Origin: Micractinium sp. NFX-FRZ
Lineage: Eukaryota; Chlorophyta; Trebouxiophyceae; Chlorellales; Chlorellaceae
NCBI GenBank assembly: GCA_029339195.1
Contig: JAPTJF010000092.1
Location: forward strand, 95,072-159,071
DNA: 64,000 bases
Reading direction: 5' to 3'
Made by a program: the position numbers and the translations under genes. Numbering within the stretch: the first letter of the stretch is position 1; each line of letters begins with the position of its first letter. Under the pieces are notes generated by a model, which saw nothing but the letters and a program-made list of their open reading frames with translations, was not told the DNA's origin and searched no databases. Shown here piece after piece: positions 1 to 10,200 of the stretch.

Positions 1-2114
1 ACCAGGAAGTTCTCTGGAAGGCGGGGCCTTGCAGGGAATGCACACAACGCGCGGACCGGAGTGGTGCACTTCCCGCGGCAGCAATGGGCTTGGGCAGAGC
101 AGCAGAGCACGGAGCAGCAAGCAGGAGAGGTAGCAAAGGATGAGGCATGCGTGCAGGGAGGCCTTGGTTGGCAAGCGCCCGCCGCCCCTCACGCCCGTTA
201 CCCCAACACCCTGCCTGCTCCATTTACCAAACAACCATTAACCGTACAACCAATGCACACACAGCATCCCCCCACCTGCTCAGGCTCCAGCTCGAACCCG
301 GGCACCCCCAGCTGCTGGCTGACAAGCGCCGCCACGTAGGACCGAGTCTCATCCTCCCCCATGCCCTCAGTCGTCTCCGCCCTGGGGGCACAGGGAGGGG
401 CGGGGAATAGGGGATGGGTAGGGTGGGCGGGTTGGTGGCATTGGAGAGGTGGCAGTGGCAGTGGAGCGAGTGTCATGCTGTAATTGCTGATGCGAGTTGG
501 GTGCTGCGGACCTCCTTGCAGGCGCGCACCCGTCCCACGCAACCGCCACTGCACAACCTGCCCAGCATGCCATCCCACAAGCCACCCCGGCCAGGCCCTC
601 TCCCACTGAAGCCCGTCATCCTCACATGTCCATTTTGTTCACCTGCAGAGTAGACGAGAACAGGGAATGAATGCAGGGGCGCGACCTCTTCAGAACGGCA
701 GGCAGGTGGGCAAGCATCACCAAGCATGGCCACTGCATGGCAGCACAGCAGCACCGCCAGCTGCCAGCTGCTGCCCGCACAACAGACCCAAGGCAGCAAC
801 TGCACAGCAAATACAGCCGCCCCACCAGCCCTTCCACCCAGCCTTATGGCTTCACAAGCACATGGGTTCACCCCACCCCACAACCCACCCACACAGCCCC
901 AGCCCACCCCATTCCACAACTCACCACAAAGAAGAGGCGGTGGCAGAGGCGGCGGATGAGGGCGGGGTTGAGCTCGTGCAGGCGCTGCAGCATCGCCGCC
1001 TCGTCGCTGCAGAGGGAGGACGGGGCGTGCAAAGGAGGAGCGGGGCAGTGGGAAGCGAGCTCATGCCAGGAAGGACGCTGGAAGGCGGCCGGGCGGCACG
1101 GCCAGAGAGGAGAGGGAAAGACACGCTGCCCCTGGGCTGTGCCAGCCCACAGCATCCTCTCACCAGCCAGCCACTTACACCTGACAAACCAGGCCTCCCA
1201 CTCCATCCCTGCACAGGTGCAAGAGGCGGCGCTCCACCGCAAAAGCCCACAACAGCAGCCAGGCACCAGGGCGGCCCCCCACCTGCTCTTGAGCTTAGAG
1301 TAGTCCAGGACGTAGAGCACGGCATCCACTCCCTCCAGCAGGCGCTCCACTTTATACTTGAGCTGGTCCTGTCCCGCCTCGTTGGGGCCAGGGCTGTCCA
1401 GCAGCGCCACGCGCTGCTGCAGGCGGCCCTCGGCTGCCTCGAGCGCGGCAATGGGTGCTGCAATTGTGAGGGGCGCCTCGGCGGCGGCGGCCGCGGGGCT
1501 CAGGAGGCCGGCGCCGGCGCCGGGTGCGTTGGCGCCGGCGCTGCGGGCGGCGGCGTTGAGCTGGCGCAGGTGGTCGCGCACAAGCGCCGCGCCCTCAATC
1601 TCCACCCGACCGCCGGCGGCGGCGTAGGAGAGCAGCGGGGCGGTGCGTTCGGGAGCATGCTGCACGCGCACGATGCGTGCGGTCTCTGGCACATTGTTGG
1701 AGGGCAGCACGAGGTCGCCGAGCAGAGCGTTGAGCAGGGTGGACTTGCCTGCGGTTAGGAGAAAGGGCGGGGTTGGGGGATGGGGGAGAAGCAGGGCTGC
1801 GGAACACGTGGGGCGTCACACGAAGCGGAGCGGCGGCGGCCAAGTCCGGACCCATCCCAGACAGCCAGGCAACCTCGGGCGCTTCGAAACCTCTCTCCTC
1901 CTGCCTGCTCACCGCTCTTGATCGCCGCTAGGATTGCGACACTGCAATCCTGCTCCTCCGCGCGTTGCTTCAAGGAATTGAGGCCACGCCAGAGGCTGGG
2001 CAGCGCCGCGTCTGTGCTTCTCGATGGGCAGCTGCCCACCAAATCGCTAAGCATCAAGCCGGTATCGGCAAGACAGGCGGCGGCTTCCGCCGAGAGCTCC
2101 TCGGGCCCCGACAT
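1..2114 (-). CDS. CrfC/dynamin-like GTPase, 5' part (runs off left edge)
   Basis: Exons read on the minus strand are 2114-1913, 1748-1283, 1006-925, 642-626 and 381-276, with a doubtful sixth from 68 off the edge. Phases close at every junction. The start is the ATG at 2114 (MSGPEELSAEAA); nothing in frame upstream has an ATG. Seen: Walker A AAIKSGKSTLLN split by intron 1 (about residues 63-74), G3 motif LLDSPGPNEAG (Asp about 185) and G4 motif VVNKMD (about 250-255), the last on a 17-base micro-exon. Known: the DxPGPNEAG form of G3 is typical of the bacterial CrfC (YjdA) dynamin-like family and its plant and algal homologues. Inferred: a membrane- or DNA-associated GTPase; a substrate cannot be named. 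The C-terminal part lies outside the window, so membrane-binding and effector regions are unseen. It shares a short divergent promoter region with the gene at 2457. Confidence 0.85.
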
Positions 2115-2456
2115 GGGTCTGCTCGCTACCTGCAGCTGCCTGCTCGCGGGTCCAAACAGGAGCAGACTTCCGCCTGCTATCAATTGTGCATTTGGACGTC
2201 AAGTGGGTGCAGATGTGGCAGGAGAACCCTCGCATGGCCAGCACAGCACGCAAGGCGTCCCAGTTTCCAGCCCATAGGCCCTGCACAGGGACATTCAACT
2301 CCAATTTGAATAGGTCTCGCACTTATCGTGCCTACCAGTCACCGTCTCCCGCCACTTGCGCCAATGAAGAACAGCCGCCGGGCGGGCCGTCTGTCCATCC
2401 TGTTGGCTGAGCCAGGGGCGCTGCGCTGCGTGTTCTGGGCGGGACCGCATTGCGGC
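2115..2456. promoter_or_regulatory. divergent promoter region between GTPase and Ala/Lys-tail gene
   Basis: This 342-base gap lies between ATG codons on opposite strands (2114 minus, 2457 plus) and must hold both transcription starts and both 5' leaders. No TATA box or recognisable operator stands out. An in-frame upstream ATG at 2364 could extend the plus-strand protein by 31 residues. Confidence 0.5.
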
Positions 2457-3853
2457 ATGGCGGCGGGTGCAGAGGAGGCAGCCGACAACGCCGGCGGCAG
2501 CGGCCCAACTGCCGGCGCCGGCGCTGGCCGTGCTCTGCACCGCGCAGCCGCAGCGGCGCAGGACCAGCAAGAAGAGGTGCGAGTGCAACATATCACACGG
2601 TTGGGTGGAAATGCAAATGAGGTTGCATTAACACCAGCACCCACATGACTCACGTTGTCTCCCGTTGAACCCCGTCGCCTCCCTTCACAGCCGCAGGACG
2701 CGGGCGAGGCGCAGCCGTCGCGGGCGCTTTCGAGCAATGCACACTTCAGCCTGGCGCGGGCGCGCACAGAGGATGAGGACAGCACCGGGGACGGCCGCTG
2801 GGAGGAGGAGAACAGCGTGGAGGGGGGCCGCGAATGGGTGGAGGATGGCAGCGCAGCGGCGGGCGGCCCTGGAGACGACGAGTCACCTCCTGCCAGCGGT
2901 GCCGACGAGGCACTCAACGCCCCCTGCAAGGGGCTGCCCGCCGCACCCACCGCCGCTGGGCCGCTGCTGAGCGGCGCCAGCCTGGGGCAGGAGGTCACCC
3001 AGCTGCTGCAGCACATACTGCTGTCCAGCGCGGTGTGCGAGCACGGGCTGGACGGGCTGGAGGCGGCGGCGCACACCAACGCTGACGATGTGGACCAGCT
3101 GCGCCAGGTGCGGGGGGCCAGGGCAGGGTGGGGTGGTTGACAGCTACAATGCCCGGTATGATGCTTTAAAAACCCGGTCTAGATCGCGAATTATTTAGCC
3201 TACTCGCACCTCAAACGTCTGCCCACGTAACCCATGCAGGACATGGACGAGCGCCTGTGCGGCATCGAGCGCCAGCTGGCGGCCATCACGCGCCACCTGG
3301 GCATCAAGGGTGAGTGAGCGGGCAGCTAGCTGGCTGACGTGCATGTGTTCATTGTAAATCCTTCAACTTCTGAAGCTAGATTAGATTACAAATGGGTGCT
3401 GTGCAGCGTTGGCACAGCGTTAGATGTGTTCAATGAACTGGAGGGACATGAACTGGATGGGTGCCCCTTGACCCCCGGTGCGCTGCAGAGCCGCGCGTGC
3501 CGCTGCAGCCCATCCAGCGGCGGGCGGCAATCTCTGGATTGACTGCCAGCCAGGAGGCAGCCAGCCAGGCGGCAATGGCCAGCAAGGCGCCGGCGGCCAA
3601 CAAGGCCCCGGCCATCAGCAAGGTCGCCAGCAAGGCAGCAGCGGCAACCAAGGCCCCGGCCATCAGCAAGGTCGCCAGCAAGGCACCAGCGGCGACCAAG
3701 GTGCTGGCCATCAGCAAGAATGCCAGCAAGGCACCGGGCGCCATCAAGGCAGCAGCCGTAAGCAAGGCCCCCGCAGAGACGGGCAGGCCTCTGGGCATTG
3801 CCACCCGGGCGGCCACTCGGGCAGCCGCCGTTGCTGCTGCCTCCAAGGCCTGA
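2457..3853 (+). CDS. uncharacterised protein with Ala/Lys repeat tail
   Basis: Four exons: 2457-2576, 2691-3107, 3240-3309 and 3489-3853, giving 323 residues; phases 0, 0 and 1 close exactly. I do not recognise the family. Seen: an Ala/Gly-rich start, an acidic middle (runs such as TEDEDSTGD and WEEENSVEGG), then a probably helical segment (LGQEVTQLLQHIL, later DMDERLCGIERQLAAI) with heptad-like spacing that could be a coiled coil. The last exon is basic and alanine-rich, built on a 16-residue unit KAPAISKVASKA plus spacer, reminiscent of histone H1 tails. Inferred: possibly a nuclear or nucleic-acid-binding protein that self-associates, but this rests on composition only. The ATG at 2364 is an alternative start. 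Gene structure is well supported; function is open. Confidence 0.7.
3587..3733 (+). repeat. 48-bp coding tandem repeat, about three copies
   Basis: Two near-identical 36-base cores (3602-3637 and 3650-3685) and a more diverged third (3698-3733) repeat with a 48-base period. As the period is a multiple of three, each copy adds 16 residues (KAPAISKVASKA plus AAAT-like spacer) to the basic tail without shifting the frame. Confidence 0.85.
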
Positions 3854-4055
3854 GCCCAGGGGCGCAAGGCCAGCCACTGAGCCGCGCAGCTGCACAGAGT
3901 GCGGCACGACTGGGGACGTGCAGCTGAAACACTGCTGCCATGGACTGATACTGCTGTTTGGATTTTACATGTGTTGCCAATTCACTCCTTTCAAGTTTAT
4001 GCTCCTCGCTGATGCTCTGCTGCCGCGCCGCCCACTTTGGGCGGCTGCCAGCCAT
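3854..4055. other. tail-to-tail intergenic region
   Basis: This stretch holds the 3' ends of the plus-strand Ala/Lys-tail gene and the minus-strand WW-GYF gene. A TGTAA poly(A) pentamer for the minus gene lies at 3965-3969. I see no TGTAA for the plus gene. Confidence 0.6.
3965..3969 (-). terminator. TGTAA poly(A) signal of WW-GYF gene
   Basis: TGTAA on the minus strand, about 87 bases past the stop codon at 4056. TGTAA is the usual chlorophyte poly(A) signal and is rare by chance in DNA this GC-rich. Confidence 0.65.
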
Positions 4056-5884
4056 TCACGTGAGCAGCCACTCCCGCCGCTTCTTGTCTTTGAGCTCCAG
4101 CTTCCGCTGCTTCACCGCTTTGAGCTCCTCCCCTGTCAGGGCGCGCTTGCGCCGCTCCGACGCCCGTGCAAGCTGCTGCTCCAGTGCTGCGGGGTCTGCC
4201 CAGCTGGCGGCCTCGGCGTACAGAGACTCCTGTGGCAGGGAAAGGATTGGGGCAGGGAGCCAATGTTGGGGGAGAAGAGGACAAGGGTTAGGGCGGGGTT
4301 TGGGGAGCACCAGGCGCCTTGGCATAGATAATCTGGCCAAGAGGGCGAAGAGGCAGGGAAGGAGAGCAGGATGTGAAGGAGGGTTGGGGAGGAGCCAGGG
4401 ATGCAGGCGGTGTTTGCACGTGCGCCATAGAACCATGCCGCAGGGAGGCAGCTGCGCATGCTAAGGTTCACTAGAGCAGCAACAGACTGTGTGCAGTGCG
4501 AGCAAACACATGCCCCTTGCCGCCACAACACTCCCCCGCTCCACTCCCCTGCTGCTCTCCCCCCCCCGCACCTGGGCACCACCTGACTGGATGCGCCCCC
4601 GGGCCGCCACGCGGTAGGCAGTTGCTTTGTAGTCCACCGCATGGGTCCATGCCACCACTTCTTGGATGGACTTGCCCGCTGCCGCTGCCATGCGTGCCAC
4701 TGCCACCGTCTCGTCGTGGGCGGGCAGCCCACAGAGGACAGCCTCAGCTAGAGAGTGAGCGGTGCCGCGTGCCCGCTCGGCTTCATATGCAGCTGCGGGG
4801 GGCGCACTGCCCGGCCAGGCTGCCTGCGCATGGAGCAAGGACAAACATGGGGGTCTGGGTTTGACGGTTGATGAAGGTGCGGTGGCTGCCCGGCACAACG
4901 ACGCACCCAGGCTAGAGCAGAGCGGCTGCAAGCAAGAGACACAGTCATGCGAAGCAGACATGCCGCCAACCCACCAACAACACACATCAAACCCACAGTG
5001 TGACAGCCTCCCCCATCTGATCCGCCTCCCACACTTGCCTGCTCTGGGTTCTCCAGCCGCCACCTCTCCAGCAGCTCCCCATCACCCAGCAGGCCAGCCA
5101 GCTCAAGCTGCTCCCAACCACCCTGCTGGGCAGGCGCTGCTGCTGCCGCTGCTGCGGCTGCTGCCCCGGTTGCTGCTAGTTCCGCGGTTGCTGCAGCTGG
5201 AGCCAGCTGCTGCTCAACCTCCGCGCTGCCGCCATCGCTGCCTTTGCCTCCATCGCCCTCTGTTCTGCCGCCACCGCCACCGCCGCCGTCTGCACCGCTG
5301 CTGTGCAGGCGCAGCACAGGCAGGTTCATCGGCAGCATGCCGCGCCACTCCTGGAGCTGCTCAAAGCTGAACGGACCCTGCAGCAGGCCAAAGGCGTCGC
5401 GGTAGTACCAGCCCGGCTCGTACTGCCGGTCGTACTGCTGCTGCATGTGCTGCATTTGCTGCTGGGCATGATGCGGCTGCTGGGGTTCCTGTGGCAAAGC
5501 AGGCGGCTGGGCTGCCCCCGCTTCGCCCGCTGCTGCAGGCTGAGAGCAGCCTGCGTCCTGCTGTTGCGCCTCTTGCTGCTGCGTGGGGGCGGATGCTGGC
5601 TCGCCACACGCTGCCCCTGGCTTTGGCGCTGCTGCTGCACCGTAGCCGGCGGCTCGCAGCCCCAGCCAGCCCGGCGGCGGGTGCCACTGGCTCACGCCCG
5701 TAGCGCGATTGAACCAATATTGGCTGTTGCTATTCAGATCAAGCGCCTGCTCCCAGCACTCGTGAACAAAGTGTGCCGCGCTGACAGCCGTGGCAGCGGC
5801 GGCGGGTGGGGCGGCGCCTGCTGCCAGTGGGCTGCTTGGCTGCTCAGCTTCCGCCGCACCGACCGTATGGTCTCCCTGCACCAT
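4056..5884 (-). CDS. WW + GYF domain protein
   Basis: Three exons: 5884-5039, 4823-4572 and 4229-4056, 423 residues. Seen: an Ala-rich start; a WW domain at about residues 38-71 (CWEQALDLNSNSQYWFNRAT, then GVSQWHPP); a Gln-rich linker; a GYF-like domain at about 155-195 (PGWYYRDAFGLLQGPFSFEQ); a Gly/Ala-rich linker; and a basic helical C-terminus (VKQRKLELKDKKRREWL). Both domains bind proline-rich peptides, and the combination is usual in plant proteins linked to RNA processing; that role is inference. Intron 1 has a GC donor (AG|GCAAGT at 5038-5037). The nearest GT alternative (5034) would run exon 2 into a stop codon, so the GC donor is forced by frame. Confidence 0.85.
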
Positions 5885-6708
5885 TGAGTGCGGCACCGCC
5901 GCCAAAGCGCTGCCCGCTGCGCGCCTGCAAAAAATTCGCCCGGCGCGACGGCGGCAGGATGACAAGCTGCTGGCTGTGCTGAACACTACCCAACAGATGC
6001 TAGTGCGCTTCAGTGCACATTTGCAGTGAACCGACGTCGAAGTGTGATTTGGGTGGCGCCTGAGCGTCGGAGGCAGCCAAGCGTGCCTGTCGGCGTGAAA
6101 CGTGCTGAGACCAACGATCGCACAATATATGATTGCACACCATGCATTTGGGCTCCACTGGCAGGCAACCAAAGGTCGTCACAGCTGGCGCCCCTGTGGC
6201 GGCCCTTAGCTGAGGCTCAGCACGCCAGCAGCATTCATTCGGCATATGCATGCACCTCTGCCCCTCCTAACTGTGACATGCCCGACGCATGTGTTGCTCT
6301 CAGGAACTTGGAAAGTTACACTTGTAAGGAGGATGAGGATGTGGTTGAGGGGCGTTGATGGGCATATTAGCGTCAGCATTAAACGTTCACAAATGGGAAA
6401 AGAATGAAATGCTGTAGATACAACAAGGTCAGTCTCTGCATGGCGAGGGCTCCTTTGTACTCGGCATAATTCGTGCCGGTGCCAATCAGTGGTGGCAGTC
6501 TCCGCCTCTCGGAGCAGACAGTTCAACAGTACTGGGTCACTAGCGTCACGTCATGGGAAGCGAGGGAGAACAAAAGAGGGACGATTTCGATATGGAGTGG
6601 GTGGGCTCTGTGTCCGTCACGTCCTCGGGTCGAGGTGTCAGCTACTCTTCAATCCAGTCACGGGTCGGCCTGGGACGTTCCCTCATGGTTTATCATGTGC
6701 ATGCCGCG
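5885..6708. other. intergenic region, head of WW-GYF gene and tail of pectin-lyase-fold gene
   Basis: This holds the promoter and 5' leader of the minus-strand WW-GYF gene and the 3' UTR of the minus-strand pectin-lyase-fold gene, with a minus-strand TGTAA at 6316-6320. Short open frames here show no family motif or splice-consistent structure. I see nothing else. Confidence 0.5.
6316..6320 (-). terminator. candidate TGTAA poly(A) signal of pectin-lyase-fold gene
   Basis: First minus-strand TGTAA below the stop at 6709, about 390 bases away, which suggests a 3' UTR of roughly 400 bases. Confidence 0.5.
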
Positions 6709-7238
6709 TCAATGCCCCACATTGCCTGCAGCGCACCACGCCCTAGCGGTGAGTGAGCCCTGGCGCCGTCCACTCACAAAGCAGCAGCACAGCCAATGCA
6801 ATTGCACTCGTGCCCAACCAACGTATGCCGCGCCCCTCCCCTCAGCCCCCTTTCCGCCCACCTCAGCCACTTGCACACAGCCCCGCCCGCATGCCCACTC
6901 ACCCCAAACAGAGAACTTGTGAGCTCCATCCACGTGTGCCTTGACAAAACTTGTCTTGCCCGGGGTGTTGTCGCAGCGCGCCGCTCCCGCCGGCGCAAAC
7001 CCGGGCACGTGGATGCGGTACTGCCCCGCCGCCACGTGCCCGCAGCTGCCCTGCCCCGCCAGCTGGGGCCTGGCCACGCAGACGCGCGAGAACTCGGGGC
7101 GCGGCAGGCTGGGGGGGGCGCCAAAGCTGCCCGTTGGGGCGGCCACCTGATAAATGTCATCAATCACCTGCGGCAGGTGGAGGGCAGGTTGAAGTGCGGA
7201 CAGGAAGATAGGATTCGGCTCCCCGTGGACTTGAAATG

Positions 7239-7296
<58 letters not shown>

Positions 7297-10200
7297 AGAG
7301 GGGGTTGCAGTTGGGGGAGGCCAGCCCCCCCGGCCCGGTGTGCCCGCCCGCCTCCCCCCAGGAGCCCCCCCACCTGCCGCTCGTGTTCCAGGATGTCGCG
7401 AGGGATTGCGTTGCGGTTGGTGTATCCAGGGATGCAGTGGTCGAAGCTGTGGGCAAGGGAAGATGACACGTGGGGGGAGGCAGGCGAGGTGGGTGGCGTT
7501 GCGCGGCGGATGCAATCACTCGCAAGCAGCTGCTGGAGAGAGGTGCGGTGTAGGGCACAGGGTGAGCAGCCCGCCAAACAGGCAGCCTGCCTAGCAGTCC
7601 ACCGGGCAGCCGCAGAGCCCAAGCACAGCCCAGCCGAGGACACACGTGCCCCTATTCTCGGAAGCATGTCCGCCCTCACATGAGCTCCCAGCACTCGAGC
7701 GCGTCGTCGCTGCTGCCCATGTAGGTGCGGCACGCTGTGCGCGACAAGCCGGCGCTGGAGCGGTGCGCCCCCTCTGGCAGAGGAGCTCGGCTGCCCCTGG
7801 CAAACAGCTGCTCGCTGTACAGGTCGGAGGGCAGGCTGGAGTTGAGCGGCACCAGCAGCCATCCAGGGCACTGCCGGGGCCAGGCGGGCAGGGGGGAGAA
7901 GGGCAGAGATGGAAGGAGGAAGGCAGCTGTGGTCACGTTGGGTTCTGAGCAGCGGCTACGGGTGCCAGTGACGCACTCTTCCGCACCCATCATGAATCAT
8001 TGTGACAACCACTGCGTCCCGTCTGCCCTCCCCCCCTCCCCCTGGGATTGACTCGAGGCATGTCGGACAAGGCTTTAAGTCCCTCACCTGCAGGCCTGTG
8101 GTGTTGATTCCTGATCCAAAAAAGTTGATGTTGGCTGAAGCACCGTACTCGCAGCCGGGGAGCGGGGCGGAGGTGTCGGCTGTGGCAGCACTGCCGTTGA
8201 TGGCGGCACGGGAGGCGGCTGAGGAGGCGCGCAGGTTGAAGAAAGTCGTGCCGTTGCCTGCCGCGGTCAGAAGTGGAACAAGGTACAATCAGGCAGGAAC
8301 GGTAGAATGCTGGCAAGCAAGCAGGTAGGCAGACAAGGTGCAGGCGGGTGAGGAGGCAGACAGGCAGACATGCACGGCTAGCTCCCAGGCACAATGCAAC
8401 ACGTCTGGCTGCCACATAGCAACAGGCCTACCTGGCGCAGTGCCGCCCTCAGAAGAGAACACCCTGGTGCCCTGGCCGGTGTCCAGATCCGAGAACAGGT
8501 TTGCCAGCGGGTCTGCAGCATGGCAGGGCAGGGCGGGGGCGGGCCACGTGGCTGCTAGCCTCTGCGCAGATCAAGGGAAGCCGGCCTCCACCCATGCACG
8601 CCCCACCACTGCATGGCAGCCCCGCCAGCGCAGTCTCCCTCCCGCCGCCTCCCCCAGCTTAGCCGCCCGCTGCTGCTGGGCTAGCCCCACCTGCACTGCT
8701 GTGGATGTTCAGGTCAGCGCCGCTGCCGGCGGTGAAGACGTTGAGCAGGGAGCCTGTCACCGCCAGGTCGTGGTAGAGGCGGGTGTCAATAGAAAACCTG
8801 CACGGCCAGCGTGGGCGACAGATAGAACGGAGTGTGTGCGCGAGGAAGCGAGGAGCAGGGTACTTGTGGCGACACGTGCGGGCCAGCTGGGTGCACACGT
8901 GTGACTACAGCTGGCGCCAGCTGGCAGGCAGGCCCGCCGTACGGGAGGTGCATGCTGGGCCAGCTAGCGGACACCCGCGCCGGCAGCGGCAGCGGCAGCG
9001 GCAGGGCAGGCGTCCGTGCAGCTAGTCAGATGCACCAGGTGGTTCCATCCCCCGCTCCCACCTGGCCACCAGCACAGAGTGGCAGTCGGCCAGCGCGATG
9101 CCATGGTGCCCCTGCCGCTGCCACGAGGTGTCAGCCGGGTCTGCCCGGTTCAATGTGCTCCCCACTGTGACATCTGCAGACAAAATACAGCAGCGGTGGG
9201 CGGCAGCCAGTGGGGGCAGCACCGGGCATACATGTGCGGCGGCAAGTGCCAGCTGGCATTGAAGAGGGGTAAGATGAGCAGCCCTGCCTGCCACACCATG
9301 CCCCCGGCCCCCCATTGGAATACTGGATCCCTCCACAGGGCAAGGGTGCAACCAGGCAAAGCAGCATGACCATTCAGAGCTCTTTCCCGCCGCTCTCCAG
9401 GTGCAGGCTCTCACAACAGCCACAAACATCTGAACATCCATTCAGGGAACACACACACCCGTCCATGCTTTTGTTTCCTGCCAACAGCGACCCCTCACCC
9501 AGTATCGAAGCGTGGTCCACTCTGTGCAGCAGCACCGCGTTGTCGGCATTCAGCACCGTCACCTGCAGCGTGCAAGCAAGGCGGGCGCGGGGCAGCAGTG
9601 GTGTGTGCAGTTGCTGGCAAAGTTTGCAGGCCTGCCGCCCGGGCGGGCCCCGCCGGCAGCACCCACCCGCTGTCCCTTTGCACTGTGGCAGCGGCGGGCA
9701 ACGCGGCCCCTTCCCCGGCACCTCAGCCGCCGCCCTCCACCTCCGTCCCCTGCACCCCTCTCACTTACAGCACCCACATCACTCCCTTCCTTTCCCCGCC
9801 CTCCTCACCTGCTGCACCCACACATTGGAGGCTGCCAGCAGGAAGAGTGCGTTGTGGCCCGCATCTGCTTCATGAGCCCCGTACGGTGGCGCGCTGCAGA
9901 TGCAAGAAAAGGAGGAAGGCAGTGCTGAGAGGTCAGTAGCGCGTTGCCCTCCAAACACAAACACGCCATGCGCCACCCCAGCTTCCGCACGGCTGCCACC
10001 CCTCTCAACGGCTGGGGCCATGCTGCTGCATCAGGCATCCAGGGATGTGTGCGGCGCCCTCGCCTGAATTCGATGGTCAGGCTCTCCACTCCCCCCTCCT
10101 GCACCGTGGGCAGGTAGCCGTGCATGCTGCCCTGCCCCGGCTCGACTGCACGGCAGGGGGCGCAGCGCATGGGTTGGCAGATATGTGTCGCAGTCAGGCA

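Noticed and set aside
667..1758. 363-codon plus-strand open frame
   Set aside because: It is antisense to the GTPase exons, whose GTPase motifs and splice phases are clear. Long chance frames are common on the opposite strand of GC-rich coding DNA.
7676..7678. Apparent stop codon ending the pectin-lyase-fold gene
   Set aside because: The TGA lies two bases inside a strong donor (AT|GTGAGG). Splicing to 7446 restores phase and continues the protein through three more exons.
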